The notes: generated by a model from the sequence alone, not told the origin. Positions 18,379 through 27,638 are shown, counted from the stretch's first letter. The stretch is 60,457 nt of DNA from JAKFWF01 sp031429105 (GCA_031429105.1 JANOYV010000025.1:1-60457), one strand, 5' to 3'. Program-made: numbers and translations.

Positions 18379-19110
18379 ATGGGTCACAAGGTCAATCCAA
18401 TCGGCCTGCGCGTCGGTATTAATCGGACCTGGGATAGCCGCTGGTTCGCTGGCCGTCGCGAGTACGGTCGCCTGCTCCATGAAGATATCGCGATCCGCAA
18501 GCAGATCCTGAAGCAGCAGCGTACTGCTGGCATCTCGAAGGTCGTGATCGAGCGTCCTCATAAGAAGTGCCGAGTGACTGTGTATTCGGCCCGTCCAGGC
18601 GTGCTGATCGGTAAGAAGGGCGCTGACATCGATAAGATGAAGGGCGAACTGACGGCGCTGACGTCCTCGGAAGTGCATCTGAACATCGTTGAAATTCGTA
18701 AGCCCGAGATTGATGCAACTTTGGTTGCCGAGGGTATTGCCCAGCAGTTGGAACGCCGCGTCGCGTTCCGTCGCGCAATGAAGCGTTCGGTGCAGTCAGC
18801 ACTCCGCCTCGGCGCGTTGGGAATTCGTATCAACGTCGCCGGTCGCTTGGGTGGCGCTGAAATTGCACGCACCGAATGGTATCGCGAAGGTCGCGTGCCA
18901 TTGCATACGCTGCGCGCGGATATCGATTTTGGTTACGGCAAGGCGACAACGGCCTACGGCATCATCGGCATCAAGGTTTGGATCTTCAAGGGCGAGATCA
19001 TGGAGCATGATCCAATGGCGTCCGAGAAGAAAATGACCGACATGCAAGAGGGTGGCGGCGGTGGCGGTGGCGGTGGGCGCCGACGTGATGAGCGCGGCGA
19101 TCGCGGCTAA
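18379..19110 (+). CDS. rpsC: 30S ribosomal protein S3
   Basis: mRNA-entry protein of the 30S subunit with a KH domain (VLIGKKGADIDKMKGEL) and the C-terminal S3 domain. The 243 residues end in a tail of about nine glycines followed by a basic-acidic stretch, RRRDERGDRG, as in many rhizobial S3 proteins. Confidence 0.97.
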   Translation: MGHKVNPIGLRVGINRTWDSRWFAGRREYGRLLHEDIAIRKQILKQQRTAGISKVVIERPHKKCRVTVYSARPGVLIGKKGADIDKMKGELTALTSSEVHLNIVEIRKPEIDATLVAEGIAQQLERRVAFRRAMKRSVQSALRLGALGIRINVAGRLGGAEIARTEWYREGRVPLHTLRADIDFGYGKATTAYGIIGIKVWIFKGEIMEHDPMASEKKMTDMQEGGGGGGGGGRRRDERGDRG

Positions 19111-19142
19111 AGCTCTAAGACTTCGAGGACTTTAACACCATG

Positions 19143-19550
19143 ATGCAACCTAAGCGCACGAAGTTCCGCAAGGCTCATAAGGGCCGGATCCATGGCAAAG
19201 CCAAGGGCGGAACTGCGTTGAATTTCGGTAGCCACGGCCTCAAGGCTGTGGAGCCAGATCGTCTTACTGCGCGCCAGATCGAAGCGGCGCGTCGTGCCAT
19301 CACACGTCACATGAAGCGTGCGGGCCGTGTCTGGATCCGCATTTTTCCAGATGTGCCCGTCTCCTCGAAGCCAGCTGAAGTCCGCATGGGCTCCGGCAAG
19401 GGTGCGCCGGAGTTCTGGGTGGCACGTGTCAAGCCGGGCCGGATCATGTTCGAACTTGATGGCGTTACTGATCAGGTGGCAAAGGAAGCGCTCGAACTGG
19501 GTGCTGCCAAGTTGCCGATCAAGACTCGCATCGTTACTCGGATGATGTGA
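19143..19550 (+). CDS. rplP: 50S ribosomal protein L16
   Basis: Large-subunit protein at the A site, 135 residues from the ATG at 19143 (MQPKRTKFRKAHKGRIHGKA). A second ATG sits directly before it at 19140 and could equally be used. RVWIRIFPDVPVSSKPAEVR is the usual conserved centre. Confidence 0.96.
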   Translation: MQPKRTKFRKAHKGRIHGKAKGGTALNFGSHGLKAVEPDRLTARQIEAARRAITRHMKRAGRVWIRIFPDVPVSSKPAEVRMGSGKGAPEFWVARVKPGRIMFELDGVTDQVAKEALELGAAKLPIKTRIVTRMM

Positions 19551-19618
19551 GTGCGCGCTGCACTGATTATACAGCACCACGTACTGTTGGTGCTGATCGT
19601 TTGCCAAGGATGGATGAG

Positions 19619-19828
19619 ATGAAGGCCAAGGAAGTTCGCGAATTGACGCTCGATCAGCTGGACGACCAGTTGCTTGCGCTCAAGAAAGAGCAGTTCAACC
19701 TGCGCTTCCAGCGGGCCTCTGGCCAGCTTGATAATACTTCGCGCGTGCGGGTCGTCCGCCGCGATATCGCCCGCATCAAGACGATCGCTCGCCAGAAGTC
19801 GGCAGGCGCACAGTCAACTAAGGCTTGA
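19619..19828 (+). CDS. rpmC: 50S ribosomal protein L29
   Basis: Small (69 residues) two-helix protein near the tunnel exit. The start at 19619 (MKAKEVRELTLDQLDDQLLA) was chosen because AAGGA lies eight bases upstream and family similarity begins here. ATGs at 19610 and further upstream are in frame but less likely. Confidence 0.93.
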   Translation: MKAKEVRELTLDQLDDQLLALKKEQFNLRFQRASGQLDNTSRVRVVRRDIARIKTIARQKSAGAQSTKA

Positions 19829-19841
19829 GGACGTAAAAGTT

Positions 19842-20078
19842 ATGCCAAAGCGCATCCTGCAGGGCACCGTCGTGTCCGACAAGAACGCCAAAACGGTTGT
19901 CGTAGAGGTTGAACGCCGCTACACGCATCCGCTGCTGCGCAAGACCGTGCGCCGCTCCAAGAAGTACCACGCGCACGACGAGAACGATGTGTTCAAGGTT
20001 GGTGACATGGTGCGTATCGAGGAGAGCGCGCCGATTTCCAAGAACAAGCGTTGGGTCGTACTCGCCAAAGAGGCGTAA
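19842..20078 (+). CDS. rpsQ: 30S ribosomal protein S17
   Basis: 16S rRNA binding protein of 78 residues with the OB-fold sequence MPKRILQGTVVSDKNAKTVV and the conserved KYHAHDENDVFKVGD. The start at 19842 follows the rpmC stop by 13 bases. A longer open frame overlapping rpmC is spurious. Confidence 0.95.
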   Translation: MPKRILQGTVVSDKNAKTVVVEVERRYTHPLLRKTVRRSKKYHAHDENDVFKVGDMVRIEESAPISKNKRWVVLAKEA

Positions 20079-20162
20079 CACGACTTTCCGCTACCGAACT
20101 GAAACAAGGGCGAGACGAGGGCTTCACGCAACCCGTGAGCCCAGCTCAAGAGGACTGGTCCA

Positions 20163-20531
20163 ATGATCCAGGTAGAGACCAATCTCGACGTCGCCGACAA
20201 CTCGGGCGCCCGGCGCGTCCAGTGCATCAAGGTGCTCGGCGGCTCGAAGCGTAGATATGCCACCATCGGCGACATCATTGTCGTGTCGGTGAAGGAGGCG
20301 ATCCCGCGTGGACGCGTCAAGAAGGGCCAAGTTATGAAGGCCGTTGTTGTGCGCACCGCCAAGGGCGTGCGTCGCCCCGATGGCTCGCTGATCCGTTTTG
20401 ACCGCAACGCTGCGGTTCTGATCAACGCCCAGGGCGAGCCGGTCGGCACCCGCATCTTCGGGCCAGTAACCCGCGAATTGCGCGTCAAGAACCAGATGAA
20501 AATCGTATCGCTTGCCCCGGAGGTGCTGTGA
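20163..20531 (+). CDS. rplN: 50S ribosomal protein L14
   Basis: Interface protein of 122 residues, beginning MIQVETNLDVADNSGARRVQ. The stop TGA shares its last base with the ATG of rplX (TGATG), which suggests coupled translation. An 84-base spacer before it follows rpsQ, and AGAGGA sits before the ATG. Confidence 0.97.
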   Translation: MIQVETNLDVADNSGARRVQCIKVLGGSKRRYATIGDIIVVSVKEAIPRGRVKKGQVMKAVVVRTAKGVRRPDGSLIRFDRNAAVLINAQGEPVGTRIFGPVTRELRVKNQMKIVSLAPEVL

Positions 20532-20860
20532 TGGCATCGGCTAAGATAAAGAAGGGCGACAAGGTCATTGTGTTGGCCGGTCGCGATAAAGGCAAGCAGG
20601 GCGAGGTGATCGCCGTGATGCCAACTGAGGGTCGTGCTCTTGTGCGTGGCGTCAACATGGTGCGTCGTCATACCAAGCAAACCGCTCAGAATACCGAAGG
20701 CGGCATCATTTCGAAGGAAGGACCGATCAATCTGTCCAACCTGGCGATTGAGGATCCGAAGGATGGTAAGCCGACCCGCGTTGGTTTCCGCATCCTCGAG
20801 GATGGCACCAAGACCCGCTTCGCCAAACGCTCGGGCGAAGTCATCCCGGATAGGAAGTAA
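20531..20860 (+). CDS. rplX: 50S ribosomal protein L24
   Basis: Assembly-initiating 23S binding protein, 109 residues. The KOW motif KKGDKVIVLAGRDKGKQGEV lies at the N-terminus. The ATG at 20531 overlaps the rplN stop; a GTG directly before it at 20528 is a less likely start. Confidence 0.95.
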   Translation: MASAKIKKGDKVIVLAGRDKGKQGEVIAVMPTEGRALVRGVNMVRRHTKQTAQNTEGGIISKEGPINLSNLAIEDPKDGKPTRVGFRILEDGTKTRFAKRSGEVIPDRK

Positions 20861-20863
20861 GTC

Positions 20864-21553
20864 ATGGCCGACAACGATAAAGCAAAAAAGGGCAGCAAGC
20901 CGCCGAGCGCACCTGCTGTTGGTGGCAAGCAGGTTGCGAAGGCTCCGAAAGGTCCCAAGAAGGTCGCAGCACCCTCGAGCGAAGTGCGTTCATTCGCACG
21001 TCCGAAGGACTACAAGCCGCGGATGAAGGCCCTCTACGAGGCCAAGGTTCGCGCGCTAATGACCGAGAAGTTCGGCTACAGCAACGTTATGCAGGTGCCG
21101 AGGCTTGAGAAGATTGTGCTCAACATGGGCATCGGCGAGGCTGTGAATGATCGCAAGAAGGTCGATAACGCAACCGGCGATCTGGCTTTGATTTCGGGCC
21201 AGAAGCCGATCCAAACACGGGCACGCAAGGCTATCGCCGTCTATAAGGTCCGTGAGGGGATGACGATTGGTGCCAAGGTGACGTTGCGCGGCGACCGGAT
21301 GTACGAGTTTCTCGACCGCCTGGTGACGATTGCGCTGCCACGCGTTAAGGACTTCCGTGGTCTCAACCCAAAGAGTTTCGATGGGCGCGGCAACTACGCC
21401 CTGGGTCTCAAGGAACACATCGTGTTCCCAGAGATCGACTATGATAAGGTGGACGAAATTTGGGGTATGGACGTCATTGTCTGCACCAGCGCCCACTCCG
21501 ACGATGAAGCGCGCGAACTTCTGCGTGGCTTCAATTTTCCTTTCCGCAGCTAA
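20864..21553 (+). CDS. rplE: 50S ribosomal protein L5 with long N-terminal extension
   Basis: Central-protuberance protein that binds 5S rRNA and contacts the P-site tRNA. The conserved part, from YKPRMKALYEAKVRALMTEK to the C-terminal LRGFNFPF, has the normal length of about 180 residues. Before it stand about 45 extra residues rich in Lys, Ala and Pro (MADNDKAKKGSKPPSAPAVG...). The first ATG lies three bases after the rplX stop in the usual position, and no internal ATG sits at the normal L5 start, so the extension is probably translated. Confidence 0.93.
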   Translation: MADNDKAKKGSKPPSAPAVGGKQVAKAPKGPKKVAAPSSEVRSFARPKDYKPRMKALYEAKVRALMTEKFGYSNVMQVPRLEKIVLNMGIGEAVNDRKKVDNATGDLALISGQKPIQTRARKAIAVYKVREGMTIGAKVTLRGDRMYEFLDRLVTIALPRVKDFRGLNPKSFDGRGNYALGLKEHIVFPEIDYDKVDEIWGMDVIVCTSAHSDDEARELLRGFNFPFRS

Positions 21554-21607
21554 AGCGACCTCGGCCCGTTCGATTGCGGCCCGAAAGGCCTTTGGAGGAC
21601 TAGAGTA

Positions 21608-21913
21608 ATGGCGAAGACCAGTTCGGTTGAAAAGAACAACTTTCGGCGCAGGCTCGTGGCCCAAAAGGCCGGCAAGCGGAAGCGTTTGAAGGACATCATC
21701 ATGGATCGTGCAAAGCCGCGCGAAGAGCGCTTTGCCGCCCAGATGAAACTGGCAGAAATGCCACGTAATTCGTCGAAGGTTCGGATCCGCAATCGTTGCG
21801 AGATTACGGGCCGTGCGCGCGGCTTTCACCGCAAGCTTCGTTTGTGCCGTAACCAGCTGCGGGATCTTGCCAGCCAAGGCCTGATCCCTGGCATGACCAA
21901 AGCAAGCTGGTAA
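21608..21913 (+). CDS. rpsN: 30S ribosomal protein S14
   Basis: Small-subunit head protein, 101 residues: the long zinc-free type. NRCEITGRARGFHRKLRLCR holds only two cysteines, and the C-terminus has the invariant GLIPGMTKASW. GGAGGA precedes the ATG. Confidence 0.96.
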   Translation: MAKTSSVEKNNFRRRLVAQKAGKRKRLKDIIMDRAKPREERFAAQMKLAEMPRNSSKVRIRNRCEITGRARGFHRKLRLCRNQLRDLASQGLIPGMTKASW

Positions 21914-21922
21914 GGAGCCCCC

Positions 21923-22321
21923 ATGGCCATCAATGATCCAATCGGCGACATGCTGACCCGTATCCGCAACGCGCAAATGCGTAAGCGGCCCAAGGTCTCG
22001 ACGCCAGCTTCGACACTGCGCGCGCGCGTTCTCGACGTATTGAAGGATGAGGGTTATATCCGCGACTATTCTCGGATCGAGTTGAAGGGTTCGCTGCCTG
22101 TGTTCGAAATTGAACTCAAGTACAACAACGGTCAGCCGGCAATCCGCGAAATCGAGCGCATTTCGAAGCCAGGCCGTCGCGTTTACACGCCGGTGAAGGA
22201 TCTGCCGACAGTTGCAAATGGGCTCGGCGTTGCGATCGTGTCTACCCCGAAGGGCGTTATGCCCGACTGGAAGGCTCGTGAAGAGAACGTCGGTGGCGAA
22301 GTTCTCTGCAGCATTTTCTAA
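21923..22321 (+). CDS. rpsH: 30S ribosomal protein S8
   Basis: 16S rRNA binding protein of 132 residues, beginning MAINDPIGDMLTRIRNAQMR and ending GGEVLCSIF. It starts nine bases after rpsN behind AAGGAG. S8 is the spc-operon repressor in E. coli; that role here is unproven. Confidence 0.97.
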   Translation: MAINDPIGDMLTRIRNAQMRKRPKVSTPASTLRARVLDVLKDEGYIRDYSRIELKGSLPVFEIELKYNNGQPAIREIERISKPGRRVYTPVKDLPTVANGLGVAIVSTPKGVMPDWKAREENVGGEVLCSIF

Positions 22322-22384
22322 GACAATCTCCTAGTGGCCGGTTGGGCAAACGGTGCTCGCGGTCAAGACGCAAAGGTTAACTCA

Positions 22385-22927
22385 ATGTCGCGCATCGGTA
22401 AAAAACCGGTTCCTGTTCCGTCCAAGGTGACGGCGACGGTCGACGGCCAGACGGTGAAGATGAAGGGGCCAAAGGGCGAACTGTCCTTTACGGCACCCAG
22501 TGTGATCAAGGTCGAGATGACGTCGGAGGGCATTTCCGTGCAGCCGCGCGATGAGACCAAGAAGGCGCGCGCAATGTGGGGTATGTCGCGAACGATGGTT
22601 GCGAACTTGGTCGCTGGCACCACTGAGGGTTATACCCGCGTGCTTGAGATCCAGGGCGTCGGTTATCGTGCGTCGATGAAGGCCAAGGACCAGCTGCAGC
22701 TGCAGATCGGTTTCAGCCACGACGTTGTTCATCAGGTGCCGACGGCTGTTGAAGTGAAGGTATCCGGCGCGAAGCAGGAAATCATCACGATCACCGGTAA
22801 CGACAAGCAGCAGGTCGGTCAGGTTGCAGCCGACATTCGCAGCTATCGTCCACCGGAGCCCTATCAGGGCAAGGGCATCCGCCATAAGGGCGAATATATC
22901 TTCCGCAAGGAAGGCAAGAAGAAGTAA
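22385..22927 (+). CDS. rplF: 50S ribosomal protein L6
   Basis: 23S rRNA binding protein near the sarcin-ricin loop, 180 residues. The start at 22385 (MSRIGKKPVPVPSKVTATVD) matches the family; an in-frame ATG 51 bases upstream lies in the spacer. The C-terminal RSYRPPEPYQGKGIRHKGE is conserved. Confidence 0.96.
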   Translation: MSRIGKKPVPVPSKVTATVDGQTVKMKGPKGELSFTAPSVIKVEMTSEGISVQPRDETKKARAMWGMSRTMVANLVAGTTEGYTRVLEIQGVGYRASMKAKDQLQLQIGFSHDVVHQVPTAVEVKVSGAKQEIITITGNDKQQVGQVAADIRSYRPPEPYQGKGIRHKGEYIFRKEGKKK

Positions 22928-22941
22928 GGACGAACAGTGTC

Positions 22942-23304
22942 ATGACCGCGCATAACGCAAAGATGGAACGACGCAAGTCGAAAGTCCGTCGCAATCTCAA
23001 GCAGGTTGCGAACGGTCGGCCACGGCTGTCCGTGCATCGCTCCTCGAAACATATCTATGCCCAGGTGATCGATGATCGCGACGGCCGGACTTTGGCTGCT
23101 GCTTCATCGATCGAGAAGGACATGCGCACCAACTTAAAAACCGGAGCAGACGTTTCGGCTGCGGCGGCGGTTGGCAAGCTTGTCGCCGAGCGGGCATCGA
23201 AAGCTGGTGTTAAACAGGTCGTATTTGATCGCGGCCAGTACATCTATCATGGTCGCATGAAAGCGCTTGCCGACGCTGCCCGCGAGGGCGGCTTAGACTT
23301 TTAG
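22942..23304 (+). CDS. rplR: 50S ribosomal protein L18
   Basis: 5S rRNA binding protein of 120 residues, with the conserved RPRLSVHRSSKHIYAQVIDD and the end FDRGQYIYHGRMKALADAAR. Normal place between rplF and rpsE. Confidence 0.96.
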   Translation: MTAHNAKMERRKSKVRRNLKQVANGRPRLSVHRSSKHIYAQVIDDRDGRTLAAASSIEKDMRTNLKTGADVSAAAAVGKLVAERASKAGVKQVVFDRGQYIYHGRMKALADAAREGGLDF

Positions 23305-23322
23305 AATTGAAAGGACTAACCC

Positions 23323-23913
23323 GTGGCACGTTCCCCCGGCGGTGGTGGTGGTAGAGATCGCGGTCGCGATCGCGAGAAGGCCGACAGCGAGTTTTCGGAC
23401 AAGCTGGTTGGTATTAATCGCGTCGCGAAAGTGGTCAAGGGCGGCAAGCGCTTCGGCTTTGCAGCCTTGGTCGTTGTCGGCGATCTAAAGGGTCGCGTTG
23501 GCTTCGGTCATGGCAAGGCACGCGAAGTGCCGGAAGCCATCCGCAAGGCAACGGAAGCCGCGCGTCGCGCGCTGATCCGCGTGCCGTTGCGCGAGGGGCG
23601 CACCCTGCATCACGACAGTGAAGGCCATCACGGCGCAGGCAAGGTCGTCATCCGTTCGGCACCTCCAGGCACCGGTATCATTGCGGGTGGTCCGATGCGC
23701 GCGGTGTTTGAAATGCTGGGCGTGCAGGATGTTGTCGCCAAGTCGCTGGGTTCATCGAACCCATACAACATGGTGCGTGCAACCTTCGACGGATTGAAGC
23801 TTCAGGAAAATCCGCGCGGCGTTGCAGCACGACGCGGTAAGAAGTATGGCGACATCGTTGCGCGCCGCCGCGATGGATCAGCTGCTGAAGCAGATGCTGT
23901 CGGCGAAGCTTGA
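23323..23913 (+). CDS. rpsE: 30S ribosomal protein S5
   Basis: Small-subunit fidelity protein, 196 residues, with double-stranded RNA-binding and S5 C-terminal domains (KVVKGGKRFGFAALVVVGD; GKVVIRSAPPGTGIIAGG). It starts with GTG at 23323. The N-terminus is a short Gly/Arg/Asp-rich segment before the conserved domain. Confidence 0.96.
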   Translation: MARSPGGGGGRDRGRDREKADSEFSDKLVGINRVAKVVKGGKRFGFAALVVVGDLKGRVGFGHGKAREVPEAIRKATEAARRALIRVPLREGRTLHHDSEGHHGAGKVVIRSAPPGTGIIAGGPMRAVFEMLGVQDVVAKSLGSSNPYNMVRATFDGLKLQENPRGVAARRGKKYGDIVARRRDGSAAEADAVGEA

Positions 23914-23961
23914 CGCTTGAGTTCGCTCAGGGCGCAGTTTTGATTTGAAGGATACAAGACT

Positions 23962-24165
23962 ATGTCGAAGCCACATACGGGCAAGATGATCACGATCGAG
24001 CAGGTCGCGAGCCCAAATCGGCGGCCGGAACGCCAGCGCGGTACGCTGGTCGGCCTCGGGCTGAATAAGCTGCATCGTCGCAAGACGATCAAGGACACGA
24101 TCGAAGTTCGTGGCATGTTGAATAAGGTTGGGCATCTCGTTCGCATCGTCGACGAGAAGGTCTGA
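23962..24165 (+). CDS. rpmD: 50S ribosomal protein L30
   Basis: Small large-subunit protein of 67 residues. The core EQVASPNRRPERQRGTLVGL and KLHRRKTIKDT matches bacterial L30. It lies between rpsE and rplO with AAGGA about 12 bases upstream. Confidence 0.94.
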   Translation: MSKPHTGKMITIEQVASPNRRPERQRGTLVGLGLNKLHRRKTIKDTIEVRGMLNKVGHLVRIVDEKV

Positions 24166-24218
24166 GGCGTTTTATTGCTGCCCCGTCCATCGGGGAACGG
24201 CCAAGGGAGTTAGAGGAC

Positions 24219-24770
24219 ATGCGCCTCAACGATATTAAAGACAACGAAGGCTCCAAGAAGGTGCGCGTCCGTATTGGTCGCGGCATCGGTTCTGGCGTCG
24301 GCAAGACCGGTGGTCGCGGCGGCAAGGGCCAGACGGCGCGTTCGGGTGTGCGCATCGGCGGCTTCGAAGGCGGCCAGATGCCGCTTCATCGTCGATTGCC
24401 AAAGCGTGGCTTTAACAAGTGGCGTCCGAAGGATTACAACGAGATCAACGTTGGCGATCTACAGAAAGCGATCGATGAGAAGCGTCTCGATGGTTCGAAG
24501 GCGATCACCGTCGCAATGCTCGTCGAAGCTGGTGTGCTGCGTCGCGGCCTGGATGGTTTGCGCCTGTTGGGCGATGGTGACCTCAAGGCGAAGCTTGCAC
24601 TGACCGTCAACCACGCGACCGTCAAGGCTCGCGCTGCCGTTGAGAAGGCAGGCGGCTCGATTACGCTGATTGAAAAGAAGATCCTTGCCGATGACGTGGC
24701 GAAGGCTAAGAAAACAGCGGCTAAAAAAGCAGCCAAGGGCGGCAAGAAAAAAGGTGGCGACGCCGAGTGA
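24219..24770 (+). CDS. rplO: 50S ribosomal protein L15
   Basis: 23S rRNA binding protein, 183 residues, beginning MRLNDIKDNEGSKKVRVRIG with the Gly-rich loop KTGGRGGKGQTARSGV. A Lys/Ala-rich tail of about 25 residues makes it longer than the roughly 145-residue enteric protein, which is usual in alphaproteobacteria. A 198-base spacer with no gene separates it from secY. Confidence 0.96.
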   Translation: MRLNDIKDNEGSKKVRVRIGRGIGSGVGKTGGRGGKGQTARSGVRIGGFEGGQMPLHRRLPKRGFNKWRPKDYNEINVGDLQKAIDEKRLDGSKAITVAMLVEAGVLRRGLDGLRLLGDGDLKAKLALTVNHATVKARAAVEKAGGSITLIEKKILADDVAKAKKTAAKKAAKGGKKKGGDAE

Positions 24771-24968
24771 TCGGCAGCGCTGGTCAGCGGCGCCCGATTG
24801 GGCCAGCCGATCGGATCATGATGTGAGGTCGGATCGTAGTAGTGAGAGCTGGAGTTGCAATACGGCTAGCAATCTTGATCTTGACGTCCGACGAGCTATC
24901 TAGGTTCAAGTGCAGGCGTTGATCCGCCGGTCCATTTGCCCGCTGACCGAGTTGAGGAGACGAAACCC

Positions 24969-26324
24969 ATGGCTTCGGCCGCCGAGCAGCTTGCCTCCAA
25001 TATGAATTTGGGCGCCTTTTCTAAGGCAACCGAACTCAAGAAGCGCATCTGGTTTACGCTGGTTGCCTTGCTAGTCTATCGCCTTGGCACGTTCATTCCG
25101 ATCCCTGGAATCGATCCGGTCGCCTTTGCACAGACATTCAAATCGAATTCGACCGGCATTCTGGGAATGCTGAATTTGTTCGCGGGTGGAGCTGTCGAGC
25201 GCCTAGCTATCTTTGCCTTGAATATCATGCCGTACATCTCGGCATCGATTATCATGCAGCTGATGTCCTCTGTCTCGCCAAAGCTCGAAGCCCTCAAGAA
25301 AGAGGGTGAGCAAGGCCGCAAAGCGATCAACCAATATACCCGCTACCTCACGGTTATTCTGGCTACATTCCAGGCCTACGGCATTGCCGTTGGGCTTGAG
25401 GGTTCGCGTGCTGGTGCAGCGTCAGTCGTGATCGATCCGGGTTGGTTCTTCCGCATTACAACCGTAATTACACTGGTTGGCGGCACTATGTTCTTGATGT
25501 GGCTTGGCGAACAGATCACGGCGCGCGGCGTTGGCAACGGCATCTCGCTGATCATCTTCGCTGGTATCGTCGCGGGCCTTCCCGGGGCACTGGTCTCGCT
25601 GTTCGAGCTCTCGCGCACTGGCTCGCTGTCGCCGTTCCTTCTAATTGCCCTGTTGGCGTTGATGTTGGCGGTGGTCGCGGCAATTGTATTTATAGAACGA
25701 GCGCAAAGGCGATTACTCATACAATATCCGAAGCGACAAGTCGGTAACCGCATGTTCCAGGGCGATAGCTCGCACCTGCCGCTCAAGCTCAATTCATCTG
25801 GCGTGATTCCGCCGATCTTTGCGTCGTCATTGCTGCTGTTGCCGATCACCGCCGCTCAGTTCTCCGCTGGTCCAGGTTCTTCTGGCCCGGAGTGGCTGAC
25901 GACGATCGTTGCCGCGCTCGGGCGCGGACAGCCCCTGCACATTGCCCTCTATGTGGCTCTGATCATTTTCTTCTGCTTCTTCTACACGGCCGTGGTGTTC
26001 AACCCAACCGAGACCGCAGACAACCTGCGCAAGTACGGTGGGTTCCTTCCTGGGCGTCGTCCGGGTGCGCAGACGGCAGAATACATCGATTACGTGTTAA
26101 CGCGCGTGACTGTCGTCGGGGCGATCTATCTTGCAATTGTCTGTGTCATGCCAGAGTTACTGATCTCCTACGCAGCCGTGCCGTTCTACTTTGGCGGCAC
26201 GTCGTTATTGATCGCGGTGAGCGTGACAATGGATACGGTCGCCCAGATCCAGAGTCATTTACTGGCCCATCAGTATGAAGGCTTGATCAAGAAGTCGAAG
26301 CTCCGGGGGGGCAAAGGGCGCTGA
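24969..26324 (+). CDS. secY: Preprotein translocase subunit SecY
   Basis: Central pore of the Sec translocon, 451 residues and ten predicted membrane helices. The plug region GILGMLNLFAGGAVERLAIF and the cytoplasmic loops with KEGEQGRKAINQYTRYLT are conserved. The ATG at 24969 is preferred to an in-frame ATG 33 bases upstream, because SecY similarity begins here. The stop TGA overlaps the ATG of adk by one base. Confidence 0.96.
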   Translation: MASAAEQLASNMNLGAFSKATELKKRIWFTLVALLVYRLGTFIPIPGIDPVAFAQTFKSNSTGILGMLNLFAGGAVERLAIFALNIMPYISASIIMQLMSSVSPKLEALKKEGEQGRKAINQYTRYLTVILATFQAYGIAVGLEGSRAGAASVVIDPGWFFRITTVITLVGGTMFLMWLGEQITARGVGNGISLIIFAGIVAGLPGALVSLFELSRTGSLSPFLLIALLALMLAVVAAIVFIERAQRRLLIQYPKRQVGNRMFQGDSSHLPLKLNSSGVIPPIFASSLLLLPITAAQFSAGPGSSGPEWLTTIVAALGRGQPLHIALYVALIIFFCFFYTAVVFNPTETADNLRKYGGFLPGRRPGAQTAEYIDYVLTRVTVVGAIYLAIVCVMPELLISYAAVPFYFGGTSLLIAVSVTMDTVAQIQSHLLAHQYEGLIKKSKLRGGKGR

Positions 26325-26902
26325 TGAATCTGATCTTTCTTGGACCGCCGGGTGCCGGCAAGGGTACGCAGGCGACACTGGTCGCTGAGAAGATGGGCAT
26401 TCCGCAACTGTCGACGGGCGATATGTTGCGCGCAGCCGTGAAGGCTCAGACACCGGTTGGCCTCAAGGCCAAGTCAGTGATGGAACGTGGCGAACTCGTT
26501 TCTGACGCAATTGTGATCGGCATAATCGAGGAGCGGATCAGCCAGGCAGACTGTAGTCGAGGGTTCATTCTCGATGGGTTTCCAAGGACACTGGCGCAGG
26601 CTGCGGCACTCGACAGGCTACTGATTTCGCGCGGCAAGTCGGTTGATCGGGTCATCGAATTCAAGATTAACGACGCCGTTCTGTTAACGCGCATTGAAAA
26701 GCGTGCACAGGACGCGCTCGCCGCAGGTCAAAAGCCTCGCGCTGATGACAATGCCGAGGCGCTTAAGACGCGGCTGTGGGCATATTACAAGGAAACGTCT
26801 CCGTTGGTCGGGTACTATTACCGGGCTGGCAATCTGATTTCGCTGGATGCGATGGCACCCGTTGCCACGGTTACCGCCGAAATCGATAAGGCGTTGAGCT
26901 AA
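26324..26902 (+). CDS. adk: Adenylate kinase
   Basis: Balances AMP, ADP and ATP. The 192 residues begin with the P-loop MNLIFLGPPGAGKGTQA and include FILDGFPRTLAQA. The LID domain is the short type (KRAQDALAAGQKPRADDNAE) without the zinc-binding cysteines, as in other alphaproteobacteria. Its start overlaps the secY stop, the common arrangement in this gene set. Confidence 0.95.
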   Translation: MNLIFLGPPGAGKGTQATLVAEKMGIPQLSTGDMLRAAVKAQTPVGLKAKSVMERGELVSDAIVIGIIEERISQADCSRGFILDGFPRTLAQAAALDRLLISRGKSVDRVIEFKINDAVLLTRIEKRAQDALAAGQKPRADDNAEALKTRLWAYYKETSPLVGYYYRAGNLISLDAMAPVATVTAEIDKALS

Positions 26903-27132
26903 GGGTCGTGTCGGGATGACGCGGGGGTAAAACGTTGACGACAGATGACGTTTATGCGTAAAGACCCTGTGATTTTCTGCCGCAGCCATGAGAAAGTTCG
27001 TTAGCCGTGTCGCAAATGACCGGTGTACGGGCCCGTTGTGCTTGAAAACAATTGCAATTTGCCGTTTTTCCGGGTGCGGTGATCGGCTTTTGACTTTTTC
27101 GCACCCGTTTGAGATTGACTAGGAGATCAGAA

Positions 27133-27504
27133 GTGGCTCGTATCGCAGGCGTTAACATCCCGACCCAGAAGCGCGTTGTCATCGCGCTGCAGTATATCCA
27201 TGGCATTGGCCCGAAGTTCGCCGAGGCGATTTGCGCCCACGTAGGTATTCCTGCCGATCGCCGCGTCAACCAACTGACCGACGCGGAAGTTCTCCAAGTC
27301 CGTGAGGCGATTGATCGCGAATACACGGTTGAAGGTGACCTCCGTCGTGAAGTTGCGATGAACATCAAGCGTTTGATGGATCTCGGCTGCTATCGCGGGC
27401 TGCGTCATCGTCGTGGCCTGCCAGTTCGTGGCCAGCGCACTCATACCAATGCGCGCACGCGCAAGGGACCAGCAAAGGCGATTGCTGGCAAGAAGAAGGC
27501 CTAA
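27133..27504 (+). CDS. rpsM: 30S ribosomal protein S13
   Basis: Head protein of 123 residues contacting the 50S subunit and tRNA. The start is GTG at 27133 with AGGAG seven bases upstream, giving ARIAGVNIPTQKRVVIALQY after the initiator; a longer in-frame ORF upstream is not supported. The tail is RGQRTHTNARTRKGPAKAIA. The 230-base spacer after adk has no other gene and may hold a secondary promoter. Confidence 0.95.
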   Translation: MARIAGVNIPTQKRVVIALQYIHGIGPKFAEAICAHVGIPADRRVNQLTDAEVLQVREAIDREYTVEGDLRREVAMNIKRLMDLGCYRGLRHRRGLPVRGQRTHTNARTRKGPAKAIAGKKKA

Positions 27505-27638
27505 GAGGGGTCACAGGGCGGTAAGCGTGCGGGCCATAGTCTCGCTGTTTCTGATCGCGACTGACCCTCTCCGAAATTTATTAATTCAAGACACGTTCAA
27601 GATCAACACGGCCCTATGGGCATCGGAGTACCTGCCAG

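Noticed and set aside
21056..21976. Antisense open frame of 306 codons opposite rplE/rpsN
   Set aside because: A reading-frame shadow of highly biased ribosomal genes.
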